Source of the DNA: Actinocatenispora sp963805605
Lineage (GTDB): Bacteria > Actinomycetota > Actinomycetes > Mycobacteriales > Micromonosporaceae
Direction of reading: 5' to 3'
NCBI GenBank assembly: GCA_963805605.1
Contig: CAWDUX010000003.1
Coordinates: 1,054,001-1,118,000 of the forward strand
Length of the DNA: 64,000 nt
Part shown: piece by piece, positions 48,094 to 56,390 of the stretch
How the letters are laid out: each line of letters begins with the position of its first letter
Numbering within the stretch: the stretch's first letter is position 1
Made by a program: the position numbers and the translations under genes
The notes under the pieces: generated by a model
Told to the model about the DNA's origin: nothing
What the model saw: only the letters and a program-made list of their open reading frames with translations
The model's database searches: none

Positions 48094-49515
48094 TCATCGG
48101 TGGTCCATCGCCGTCATCACGTGTTTGAATCTCAGGTAGTCGGCCAGAGCGTGGCGGGACAGATCCGAGCCATAGCCGGAGTCGCGTACCCCACCATGTG
48201 GCATCTCCGTAGCTAGCACCGAATGGCAGTTGATCCAGACCGTGCCGTAGTCCAGCTCCCGGGCCATCCGTACCGCCCGGGAGTGGTCACCGGTCCACAC
48301 GCTCGCGGCCAGGCCGTACCGGCTGCCGTTGGCCAGGGCGAGCACATCCTGCTCATCGTCGGCCGCCTCCACGGTGATGACCGGGCCGAAGATCTCCTGG
48401 GTGACCAGTTCGTCGGTGGCCCGGACCCCGGCCACCACGGTCGGAGCGAAGTAGTACCCATCCCGGTCCAGTCGGCAACCGCCGGTGACCAGGTCGGTGT
48501 GCCCGCACCTGCCGTCCACCAGCCCCGCGACCCGGGCCAGTTGGTCCGGGTTGTTCAGCGCGCCGTAGCTGCCGGCCGGCCCCACCGGGGTTTCCGCCGC
48601 GACCTCGGCCAGGCGCCGAACCACGCGCTCGTAGCCGGAACGCGGGGTGATCACGCGCGTCGCTGCGGTACAGGACTGCCCTGCGTTGTAGTAGGCGGCA
48701 TCGACGATCGCGGACCACGATGATTCGCCGGCGTCGTCGAACACGATCACCGGGGCCTTGCCGCCGAGCTCCAGATGCACCCGCTTGAGCCCGAGCGCCG
48801 CGGTGGCGGCCACATCGCGACCGGCCGCAACCGAACCGGTCAACGCCACCAGGGCCGGAATTTCGTGTCGGACCAGCGCGCGACCGGTCTCCCGGTCACC
48901 GCACACCACGTTGAGCACACCGGCCGGTAGCACCTCGGCGGCAAGCTCGGCGAGCAGCAACGGGGTGGCCGGTGCGGTCTCCGCCGGCTTGAGTACCACC
49001 GTGTTGCCGGCCGCGAGGGCCGGCGCGATCTTCCAGATCGCCATCAACAACGGATAGTTCCAGGGAGTTATCGCGGCCACCACACCGACCGGTTCGCGCC
49101 GTAGCAGCGACGTGTGTCCCGCCACGTACTCCCCGGCCGCGCCGGCGTCGACGGTGCGGGCCGCGCCGGCGAAGAACCGTAGACAGTCCACAACGGACGG
49201 AAGCTCGCCCTCGGTCACCTGACTGGTCGGCTTGCCGGTGCTGCGAATCTCCACCTCAGCCAACCGATCGGCATGCTGCTCGACGAGGTCGGCGAGCCGA
49301 AGCAGGGCACGTTGGCGCAGGGCCGGGGTGGTGTCCCGCCACCCGCCGAACGCCTCCGCCGCGGCCACGCAGGCACGTCCCACCTCGGCCTCGCGTCCAA
49401 CGGGAGCGGTGGCGTACTGCGCCCCGGTCGCCGGTTCGCGCAGCACACTCGCCGGCCCGACCCCGCCGTCGAAGCGCTGCCCTGCAGCGAAGTGGCCCAG
49501 CACCGGCATTCCCAT
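48094..49515 (-). CDS. NAD(P)-dependent aldehyde dehydrogenase
   Basis: A 473-residue ALDH superfamily enzyme, closest in style to betaine-aldehyde and aminobutyraldehyde dehydrogenases. The oxyanion Asn is in TPWNYPL, the general-base Glu in LELGGKAP and the nucleophile Cys in GQSCTAA; all are present. It would oxidise an aldehyde to a carboxylic acid. It lies directly upstream of the radical SAM gene and downstream of a FabH-like gene. The start is ATG 49515 or the second ATG 49509; the ribosome site is weak. A diverged copy of the recurrent motif lies about 65 bases upstream. A possible substrate is the aldehyde released by the aldolase at 39747. Confidence 0.92.
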   Translation of the reverse strand: MGMPVLGHFAAGQRFDGGVGPASVLREPATGAQYATAPVGREAEVGRACVAAAEAFGGWRDTTPALRQRALLRLADLVEQHADRLAEVEIRSTGKPTSQVTEGELPSVVDCLRFFAGAARTVDAGAAGEYVAGHTSLLRREPVGVVAAITPWNYPLLMAIWKIAPALAAGNTVVLKPAETAPATPLLLAELAAEVLPAGVLNVVCGDRETGRALVRHEIPALVALTGSVAAGRDVAATAALGLKRVHLELGGKAPVIVFDDAGESSWSAIVDAAYYNAGQSCTAATRVITPRSGYERVVRRLAEVAAETPVGPAGSYGALNNPDQLARVAGLVDGRCGHTDLVTGGCRLDRDGYYFAPTVVAGVRATDELVTQEIFGPVITVEAADDEQDVLALANGSRYGLAASVWTGDHSRAVRMARELDYGTVWINCHSVLATEMPHGGVRDSGYGSDLSRHALADYLRFKHVMTAMDHR

Positions 49516-49614
49516 GGCGGTCAACCTAGGCGTGCCACCATCCGCTCGACAATGACCGGGAGTCGGCCCCATCCGGCTACTCCGACGGACCGCGGTGTAG
49601 GGTCCCGCGGGCGG

Positions 49615-50619
49615 TCACGGTAGCCGTACCACCTGAGCGGCGTACAGCAGACCGGCGCCGAAGCCGACCAGCAGTGCCAGCCCACCACTGAGCTCGGCGT
49701 TCTCGGCCAGTAACCGGTCCAACGCCAACGGCACAGAGGCAGCCGAGGTGTTTCCCGTGTCCACCACCGTCCGGCTGATCCGTACCTCCGGCGGCAGTGC
49801 CAGCGATTCGGTCACCGCGTCGACGATGCGGATGTTCGCCTGGTGCAGCACGACAGCGGCCAGATCCGCCGCCCTCACCCCGGCGACGTCCAGCGCCTGT
49901 GCCGCCACCTTGGACATCTCGGTGACCGCCCAGCGGAACACCGTCGGACCTTCCATCCGCAGGTACGGCCAGGGCTCATCGGGCTCTTCACGCAGACTGG
50001 TCCAGCGGGCGGGCTGGGCGATCACCGAGCCACGGGCACTGTCCGATCCCCACACCACCGGGCCGATCCCCGGCACATCACCCGGCCCGATCACGACCGC
50101 TCCGGCACCGTCACCGAACAGGAAGGCCGCGCCCCGATCCATCGGATCGATGATGTCACTCATCCGCTCGGAACCCACCACCAGGATCCTTCGGGCGGAT
50201 CCCGAGAGCACCATGTCCTTCGCCAGGTTGACCGAGTAGCAGAAGCCGGCACACCCGGCGCCCAGATCGAAGGCCGCGGCCACGTTGGCCCCGGCGCCGA
50301 GCAGGTTGGCGATCTCAGCGGCCGCCGCCGGCGCCTGGCTCAGTTGCGTCATGCTCGCGGCCACGATGCAGTCCACCTCGGCAGCCGCTACTCCAGCAGC
50401 AGCCAGCGCCTTGGTGGCAGCGACATGGCCCATCACCGCAATGGTCTCGTCCGGGCCGGCGAAGCGCCGTTGCCGGATCCCGGAACGCCGGACTATCCAA
50501 TCCTCGCCGACTCCGAGGCGCGCACTGATCTCCGCATTGGGCACAACCCGTTCCGGCAGGTAGCCGCCCACCCCCAGAATCGTCGCGCGGGACAGCACAC
50601 GGTTGTCAGGCTCGTTCAT
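49615..50619 (-). CDS. 3-oxoacyl-ACP synthase III (FabH-like)
   Basis: A 334-residue KAS III with the full triad: Cys in DLGAGCAGF, His in VLHQANIRI and Asn in DTGNTSAAS. It looks like a normal FabH-type enzyme that condenses an acyl-CoA with malonyl-ACP or a related acceptor. GGAGGT lies upstream of ATG 50619. It is placed between an oxoamine-synthase-like gene and an aldehyde dehydrogenase, which is not a fatty-acid operon, so a dedicated starter role is likely. A copy of the recurrent motif lies about 130 bases upstream. Confidence 0.9.
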   Translation of the reverse strand: MNEPDNRVLSRATILGVGGYLPERVVPNAEISARLGVGEDWIVRRSGIRQRRFAGPDETIAVMGHVAATKALAAAGVAAAEVDCIVAASMTQLSQAPAAAAEIANLLGAGANVAAAFDLGAGCAGFCYSVNLAKDMVLSGSARRILVVGSERMSDIIDPMDRGAAFLFGDGAGAVVIGPGDVPGIGPVVWGSDSARGSVIAQPARWTSLREEPDEPWPYLRMEGPTVFRWAVTEMSKVAAQALDVAGVRAADLAAVVLHQANIRIVDAVTESLALPPEVRISRTVVDTGNTSAASVPLALDRLLAENAELSGGLALLVGFGAGLLYAAQVVRLP

Positions 50620-50750
50620 CGGGACCTCCGGCCCAGGCACCGCTGCCCGGCTGGTCGACGCGTCGAACAGTTCCAGACTGGCCGTTGCACGGCCGGACGG
50701 CCCAGCCTCGAACTGGTCCCCGATCCGACCCGGCGCCGGCCCCCCTCGGG

Positions 50751-50761
50751 GTAGCCGATCG
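50751..50761 (+). promoter_or_regulatory. Recurrent motif copy 3 (GTAGCCGATCG)
   Basis: Exact copy within the 163-base gap before the FabH-like gene, reading GGG-GTAGCCGATCG-GGC, on the strand opposite to that gene. AGCC-GATCG-GGCT forms a small inverted repeat here. Confidence 0.5.
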
Positions 50762-50782
50762 GGCTCCCCACGCCGGCCGGGC

Positions 50783-51877
50783 TCACCAGCTCCCAGCGTT
50801 CTCCAGCAGCCCCCGCGCGGCGGTGAACGCGCCCAGGGCGGTTTGCACCTGGTCCGTCCGGTGGGTGGCCATCAACTCGACGGACAGCCCGGCCGGAGCG
50901 CGGTCGGTGCCAGTGAGCCGGACGTAGACTCCGCTGTCGTAGAGGCGGCGCCACAACCGTTGCGCCGCCGTCGCATCCGCCAACTCGACAGCAACCTCAG
51001 GCAGCGCCAGGTATCCGTGGCCGGGCAACCACGGCTGCGCCGCGACCTGGTAGCCCAGGTCGAGCAGCTCATCGCGCACCATCGTGGCCAGGGCAATGGC
51101 CCGACGGCGACGCGCGGCCCCGTCCGCCGATCGGGCGATGCGCACCGCCATCAGGGCCGCGCCGAGACTCGCCGGTGACAGCGGCACCGCGAACGGCAGC
51201 GCCGCCAACTGTTCCCGGGCACAGGCCACGAGGTCCTCCGCGCCAGCCACGAAGGCTGTGCCGGAGGCCAGCGCACGGGTGAGTGTCGCGGTCCTGGCGT
51301 TGGCCACGTGAGCGGTACCGGGCAGCGCGCACACCCCGGCGCCACCCGGACCGAGGAGCCCGAGTGCCCGGGACTCGTCCACCGCGGACAGTCGCCGTGC
51401 CCCGATGGACCAACCGGCCAGCAGACTGTCCGGAACGGTACGCGGCTGCGGACCTTCCTGCGTCGGGCCGCCGACGGCCAGTGCGGTTAGGCAGAGCGCG
51501 TTCGCGACGGCGACACCTGGGCACAGTACTGCGGCTGGCACGCCCAGCCAGTCGGCGACCTCGTGCTCCAGGACCAGCTGCAGCGAGTTGGTGCCCGCGA
51601 CCGGATCGGCGGTTCCGTAGCGCTGGAGCGCACGCTGCGCGGCGGCCAGGACACGGGGATCGGAATCCAGACCAAGATGGTTGTGACCGCCCAGCATGAT
51701 CACCTCCCGGCCGCCCACGATACTGACCGGCTCGGCCATGGTGTCCGCGGTCAACGACGCACCGCCGGCCACCGGTAGCTGGCCCATCACGGGAAGCAGG
51801 CCGGTCACCGTGCCGGCCTTCGTGCCGGCCAGCGGATACCTCGACACCCAGCCGCGGTGTTCGCGTCCATCAGTCAC
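50783..51877 (-). CDS. Alpha-oxoamine-synthase-like PLP-fold protein lacking the catalytic Lys
   Basis: A 364-residue fold type I protein related to 8-amino-7-oxononanoate and 5-aminolevulinate synthases. It keeps family landmarks: HNHLGLDSDPRV, YGTADPVAGTNSLQ, LEHEVADWLG and DESRALGLLGPGGAG. However, the PLP-binding Lys motif (TLSKA in the family) reads TLTRA, giving Arg201, and the DEAH motif reads DESR with Arg170 for the His. It therefore probably cannot form the normal internal aldimine. It may be a partner protein, a binding protein, or an enzyme with changed chemistry. The GTG start at 51877 has a poor ribosome site and lies 15 bases after the alanine-racemase-like gene. Confidence 0.82.
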   Translation of the reverse strand: MTDGREHRGWVSRYPLAGTKAGTVTGLLPVMGQLPVAGGASLTADTMAEPVSIVGGREVIMLGGHNHLGLDSDPRVLAAAQRALQRYGTADPVAGTNSLQLVLEHEVADWLGVPAAVLCPGVAVANALCLTALAVGGPTQEGPQPRTVPDSLLAGWSIGARRLSAVDESRALGLLGPGGAGVCALPGTAHVANARTATLTRALASGTAFVAGAEDLVACAREQLAALPFAVPLSPASLGAALMAVRIARSADGAARRRRAIALATMVRDELLDLGYQVAAQPWLPGHGYLALPEVAVELADATAAQRLWRRLYDSGVYVRLTGTDRAPAGLSVELMATHRTDQVQTALGAFTAARGLLENAGSW

Positions 51878-51892
51878 CCCCAGACTGGGCGG

Positions 51893-52966
51893 TCAGCGCA
51901 GGAACCGCCGTGGCACCCTGTTTCCGACATTCGTCAGGACCTCGTGAGCGATGGTGCCGGCCCAACCTGCCCACTCTGCCGCCGTGGGTTCACCACGGTC
52001 CCCGGGACCGAACACGACCACCGGATCACCCGGACGCACCGACGACCCGTCCACCCGCACCCGGATGTGGTCCGCGCCGATCCGCCCGATCAGCCGGTAC
52101 CGAGACCGCCCGATGAGTACCTGCGCGCCACGAGTGGCCCGCAGCAACCCGTCCCGCAGGCCTACCGGCAGTGTCGCCACCCGGTGGTCCCGGCCCTCGC
52201 CGGCGACCTCCGCCACCGTCGTGACGAGGGTCATCGCCGGGCGTAGTCCGGACAGACCGTCACTGTCGGGGGGGACGCCGTACAACGCGATGCCGGGGCG
52301 CACCAGATCGAAGCGAGCAGCCGGGTAACGCAGCGTTGCCGCCGAGTTGGCCAGGTGCCGCAGTTGCGGCCGTAGCCCGTGGCACCGGGCCTGGCGCAGT
52401 GCCTGCCGGTAGGCCACGACCTGAGCGACCACCGAGCCGCGGTCTTCCTCGTCGGCACAGGCGAGGTGGCTCCAGATTCCCACCACCCGGGCATGCCCGG
52501 CCCGCTGCGCACGCGCCGCGGCCGACAGCAACTGGGGCCAGTCGGTCGGTGTGGCACCGGCCCGACCCAGTCCGGTGTCGACCTCAAGATGCAGTCTGGC
52601 CGGCAGGCCACAGTTCCGGGCATCAGAGATGAGCGCAGCCAGTGCGACCAGGCTGCCCACCGAGACGTCCACTCCGCACTCGATCGCCGGCCGCCAGGAG
52701 GTGCCTGGCCCGGTCAGCCAGGCCAGTACCGGTGCGGCGATACCGGCGGCACGAAGCTCCAGAGCCTCCTCGACATAGCAGACCCCGAGCCAGCTCGCAC
52801 CCGCTTCCAGCGCCGCCCGGGCAATCTCGGCGGCACCGTGTCCGTACCCGGCGGCCTTGACCACGGCCATCAGCGCCGCCGACCCGGCCGCCCGGTGCAG
52901 AAGCCCGACGTTGGACCGGATGGCGGCGAGGTCGACCAGCACCTGCGCCTGCGGCATGCAGCCCAT
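51893..52966 (-). CDS. Alanine-racemase-like PLP enzyme lacking the catalytic Tyr
   Basis: A 357-residue fold type III protein. The PLP Lys is present at position 37 (AVVKAAGYGHG), with HLANSAA and RPGIALYG as in alanine racemases. The second catalytic residue, Tyr of the GYADG motif, is Leu270 in VGLRDG, and the MDQ of GRICMDQ reads GAD. A two-base racemase mechanism is therefore unlikely. One-sided chemistry such as decarboxylation, aldol cleavage or elimination is possible. GGAGGT lies seven bases before ATG 52966; the inner ATG 52957 is an alternative. It is the first gene of the eight-gene minus-strand operon and is divergent from the FMO gene. Confidence 0.85.
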   Translation of the reverse strand: MGCMPQAQVLVDLAAIRSNVGLLHRAAGSAALMAVVKAAGYGHGAAEIARAALEAGASWLGVCYVEEALELRAAGIAAPVLAWLTGPGTSWRPAIECGVDVSVGSLVALAALISDARNCGLPARLHLEVDTGLGRAGATPTDWPQLLSAAARAQRAGHARVVGIWSHLACADEEDRGSVVAQVVAYRQALRQARCHGLRPQLRHLANSAATLRYPAARFDLVRPGIALYGVPPDSDGLSGLRPAMTLVTTVAEVAGEGRDHRVATLPVGLRDGLLRATRGAQVLIGRSRYRLIGRIGADHIRVRVDGSSVRPGDPVVVFGPGDRGEPTAAEWAGWAGTIAHEVLTNVGNRVPRRFLR

Positions 52967-53013
52967 TGTGGGTACCTCCGGACGCACCGGGAATCCTCGA
53001 ACGACGCGCCAAA

Positions 53014-53044
53014 GGGGTAGCCGATCGAGCACGGCCGTTATGAT
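53014..53044 (+). promoter_or_regulatory. Promoter of the FMO gene with recurrent motif copy 4
   Basis: GTAGCCGATCG at 53017-53027 is followed by TATGAT at 53039-53044, a good -10 box. The motif lies across the expected -35 region, as for an activator site. The start codon is 66 bases further on, with GGAGG at 53101. Confidence 0.55.
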
Positions 53045-53109
53045 CTGTCGCGGCGGGTCGGCGCGACGCAGACTGATAGCCCTATGCCCCGCCACAGTCA
53101 GGAGGTCCC

Positions 53110-54393
53110 GTGTCCACGGATCCGAAACCGGTGTGTGTTGTCGGTGCCGGCGCCGCCGGCCTGTTCACCGCGCGCCGTCTGCTGGCTGCCGGCCACCCGG
53201 TACAGGTGCTCGAGCGTCGCCCCGGCCCCGGTGGGCTGTGGAGCCGGCATGAGCGCTTCGGCGGGGTGTACCGATCGGCCCACCTGATCTCCTCCAAGCA
53301 CAGTACCGAACTGGCCGACTTCCCGATGCCGGCGGAATTCCCCGACTTCCCCGGGCACGCACAAGTACTGGACCATCTTCGCGCCTTCGCGGTGGAGTAC
53401 GGAATCGAGCCGCACATCCGCTACGGCCGACAGGTCGAGCGAGCCGAGCCGCTGTCCGGCGACGGTTGGCAGGTGCGGCTCGACGACGGCTCCGAGCTGG
53501 ACTGTTCCGCGCTGGTCATCGCGACCGGTCACCACTGGGATCCGGCACTGCCGGGCGTCGCCTCGGGCTCCTTCGACGGTCTGAGCATGCACTCGGCCGG
53601 CTACGACACCTCGGACGTGCTGGCCGGCCGCCGCGTGGTGGTGGTGGGACTGGGCAACACTGCCTGCGATGTCGCGGTGGACGCGGTCTATGCGGGTGCG
53701 ACCGTCACGATGAGCGTGCGCAGCGGCAATCAGCTGATCCCGAAGTACCTGTTCGGCCAGCCGGTGGACCGGCTGGGTAAGGGCGGGCCGGGCGCGAAGA
53801 TCACCGAGCGGCTACCCGCCGGTTTCCGCCGCGGGTTGGAGGAACGGCTGATCACCAAGATGGCCGGCAGCCCGGAGATGTTCGGTCTGCCGCGGCCCCG
53901 CCACCGGCTCTACGACCGGCAGCCGCTGGTCAACTCGCTGCTGCCCTATCATCTCGGCCACGGCGACATCCAGCTACGGCCGCCGGTCACCGAACTGCGC
54001 GGCCCGGTGGTGCGCTTCGCAGACGGCAGCGAGGACAAGGCCGACGTCGTGGTGTGGTGCACCGGTTACCGGGTCAGCCTGCCGTTCATCGACGTCCGTA
54101 GCCATCTTGGTGGCGAACAGGACGACCGGCCGCGACTGTGGCTCAACATGTTCCCGGCCGGCCGCGACGACCTCGCCGCAGTGGGCATGGTCGATCCGCT
54201 GGGGTCCTGGACCTCGCTGGATCTCCAGGCCCAGCTGGTTGCCCGGCATCTGCGCGCACCCCAGGTGCTGCGGGCGTCGGCCCCGCCGCTACCGCCGGCC
54301 CCAGGGTCCGGACCGGACCGGGAATGGCTGTTCCGTGGTCGCGCGTACAGCACCGAACTGCGTGGCCTGCTGCGGCGCTTCGACCGCCGCTGA
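53110..54393 (+). CDS. Flavin-containing monooxygenase (class B, FMO type)
   Basis: A 427-residue flavoprotein with the FAD motif VVGAGAAGL, the FMO signature FDGLSMHSAGY (FxGxxxHxxxY) near residue 160 and the NADPH motif VVGLGNTACD. It should use NADPH and O2 to oxygenate a soft nucleophile such as N, S, Se or possibly As, or carry out Baeyer-Villiger chemistry. The GTG start follows GGAGGTCCC. It is transcribed alone from a recognisable promoter, divergent from the alanine-racemase-like operon, and ends in two hairpins before the convergent NRPS. Substrate is unknown. Confidence 0.9.
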   Translation: MSTDPKPVCVVGAGAAGLFTARRLLAAGHPVQVLERRPGPGGLWSRHERFGGVYRSAHLISSKHSTELADFPMPAEFPDFPGHAQVLDHLRAFAVEYGIEPHIRYGRQVERAEPLSGDGWQVRLDDGSELDCSALVIATGHHWDPALPGVASGSFDGLSMHSAGYDTSDVLAGRRVVVVGLGNTACDVAVDAVYAGATVTMSVRSGNQLIPKYLFGQPVDRLGKGGPGAKITERLPAGFRRGLEERLITKMAGSPEMFGLPRPRHRLYDRQPLVNSLLPYHLGHGDIQLRPPVTELRGPVVRFADGSEDKADVVVWCTGYRVSLPFIDVRSHLGGEQDDRPRLWLNMFPAGRDDLAAVGMVDPLGSWTSLDLQAQLVARHLRAPQVLRASAPPLPPAPGSGPDREWLFRGRAYSTELRGLLRRFDRR

Positions 54394-54401
54394 GGCACCC
54401 G

Positions 54402-54458
54402 TGCCCGGCCGCGCCGCCGGGCAGGGCGGAAGGTGGCCCCGGGCAGCGCTCGGGGCCC
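54402..54458. terminator. Tandem hairpins between FMO and NRPS ends
   Basis: Two stems: TGCCCGGC / GCCGGGCA (54402-54423) and GGCCCCG / CGGGGCC (54435-54457). They lie between convergent genes and can terminate both. Confidence 0.7.
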
Positions 54459-54461
54459 CGG

Positions 54462-56390
54462 TCATTGCGACGTGTCCTGGCCCTCCGCGCCGCCGACCGC
54501 GGCGAGGAACGAAGCCAGTGTGTCCTGGTCGAGTCCGGCCAGCGGAAAGTCGGTCGGTCCGACCGACCCGGCGCCAGGACGGGCACAGTGTTCGGCGAGT
54601 GCGTCCAAAGCGGCCTGCCATCCGACGGCCAGCCGGTCGAGCGTCGCCCGGCCGGTCGGGCCGGCCTGCGGGCAGCTCAGCTCGGCGGCGAGCCCACCGT
54701 CCAGCAGGTAGGTCGTGGCCAGCACCCGGTGGCCGAGCGCGCCGTCGGTTTCAGGTACCGGATCGGTCAGTTCGCCTGCCGTGCCGGCAAGCTCGCCCAG
54801 ATGGCGCAACAGCAGTTGCACCTCGCCCCGTTCATCGGGCTCAAGCCAGCCCGGCGCCCGGCAGTGGTCCTTGACCATGCCGATCAGCGCGTCCAGCGCG
54901 GTGTCGGCATCCGCACCACGCATCACATCGACCGGTACCACGCCGATCCCCGCGAACGGGCCCACCGCGGCCGGGTCAGCCACACCGGCCCGGTCCCGCA
55001 GGTCGTACTCGACGTCGAGCAGGACCCGACCGGCACCCTCCCGTCGCAGTGCCTCCACCAGTCCGACGGCCATCACCTCCGCCGGACTCAACCGGTACGC
55101 GCGTGACGCCGCGTCCAGCAGGATCCCGCTCTGCGCGGCCGGTAGCCGGACGGAGCTGCGGTGTACCGAGGCGGTCGGGTCCGGCCCGCCCAGCGCCAGT
55201 GGCGCCGGTTCATACCCGCTGCCGTCCACGGTGCCGGTACCGGAGTCGAGAGTGCCACAGGCGCTGAGCTGCTCGGCCCAGCCGCCGAGCGGTGTGGGTA
55301 TCTCGGGCACCGGCCCGGTGTCGGTCACGACCCGCTCCAGTTCGTCGCGCAGCCCCCCGTACAGCGCCGGCCAGGACCGCGCGTCGACGGCGAGGTCGCT
55401 GACGAACCACGCCAGGCGCCGCTGCCCAGGTCCCAGATCGAACAGCACCGCGTTGTGCAGCGGGCTCTCCAACGGGGTCAGTTCGGCGCGGATGTCGGCG
55501 ATCATCTGTTCCCGCGCCCGGTCACGTCGCCGCGCCGGGACCGAGCCGAGCTCGATCAGGGCGACCTCAGGATCAGCGACACCGCCCACGGTCTGTACGA
55601 ACCCATCGTCGGTGCGCTCGATGCGTAGCCGCAGCGCTGGATGCGCCGCCAGTAGACGCTGTAGCGCCCGCCCGGCGGTAGCCGGGTCCATCGCCGGGTC
55701 GACAGGCAGTTCCACCACTTGGCTCGGTGCACCGGAACCGTCGCCCAGCAGCGCCCGCTGGTAGGGGGTGAGCGGGAACTGCCGGTCCCCGCCGCGCCGG
55801 GCCGGCCCGGTACGGGCGTCGGCAACTGCGGCAAGTTCGGCGATCACCTGATGGGCGAACAGGTCGGCCGGGGTCAGTTCGATGCCTTCGGCCGCCGCCC
55901 GGCTGACGATCTGGATTCCGGTGATGGAGTCACCGCCGATGGTGAAGAAGTTGTCCTGCGGCGCCACGTCAGGCTGGCCGATGATCTCGCCGACCAGCCG
56001 GGCGAGCAGCAGCGCGGTCTCCCCGACCTCCGCGCTCGGAGCGCCGGCCCCGGCGCTTCGGGCCGGGTCGGGCAACGCGGCCCGGTCCACCTTCCCGTTC
56101 GCCGACAACGGCAGCCGCTCCAGTACCTGCACCGCGGCCGGAACCATGTACGCGGGTAGCACCTCGGCGGCGTGTTCGCGGGCCGCGGCTACCAACTCGT
56201 CGTGGTCGCCGTCCGGATCGGCGGGTACCAGGTAGGCGGCGAGCCGACGGTGGTGCCGGTCGCCGACGGTGGTGGCCACGACGGCCGCGACCCCCGGGTA
56301 GCGGGCCAGTGCCGCCTCGACCTCGCCGAGCTCGATCCGGTAACCACCGACCTTGACCTGGCCGTCCTCCCGGCCGAGGAACTCCAACGT
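54462..56390 (-). CDS. NRPS 3' segment: A-domain end, T, degenerate epimerisation-like domain (after frameshift)
   Basis: Continues the frameshifted PKS-NRPS gene. It begins with the late A-domain motif LEFLGREDGQVKVGGYRIELGE and ends the A domain at LSANGKVDRAAL. The T domain reads FFTIGGDSITG; GGDS rather than GGHS is what precedes epimerisation domains. The last 400 residues start FPLTPYQRALL as in E domains, but the HHxxxDxxSW active site reads SDLAVDARSW, so both His are lost and epimerisation is unlikely. A GTG at 56393 could act as an independent start but has no obvious role. No thioesterase follows, so release must occur elsewhere. Confidence 0.85.
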   Translation of the reverse strand, partial: TLEFLGREDGQVKVGGYRIELGEVEAALARYPGVAAVVATTVGDRHHRRLAAYLVPADPDGDHDELVAAAREHAAEVLPAYMVPAAVQVLERLPLSANGKVDRAALPDPARSAGAGAPSAEVGETALLLARLVGEIIGQPDVAPQDNFFTIGGDSITGIQIVSRAAAEGIELTPADLFAHQVIAELAAVADARTGPARRGGDRQFPLTPYQRALLGDGSGAPSQVVELPVDPAMDPATAGRALQRLLAAHPALRLRIERTDDGFVQTVGGVADPEVALIELGSVPARRRDRAREQMIADIRAELTPLESPLHNAVLFDLGPGQRRLAWFVSDLAVDARSWPALYGGLRDELERVVTDTGPVPEIPTPLGGWAEQLSACGTLDSGTGTVDGSGYEPAPLALGGPDPTASVHRSSVRLPAAQSGILLDAASRAYRLSPAEVMAVGLVEALRREGAGRVLLDVEYDLRDRAGVADPAAVGPFAGIGVVPVDVMRGADADTALDALIGMVKDHCRAPGWLEPDERGEVQLLLRHLGELAGTAGELTDPVPETDGALGHRVLATTYLLDGGLAAELSCPQAGPTGRATLDRLAVGWQAALDALAEHCARPGAGSVGPTDFPLAGLDQDTLASFLAAVGGAEGQDTSQ

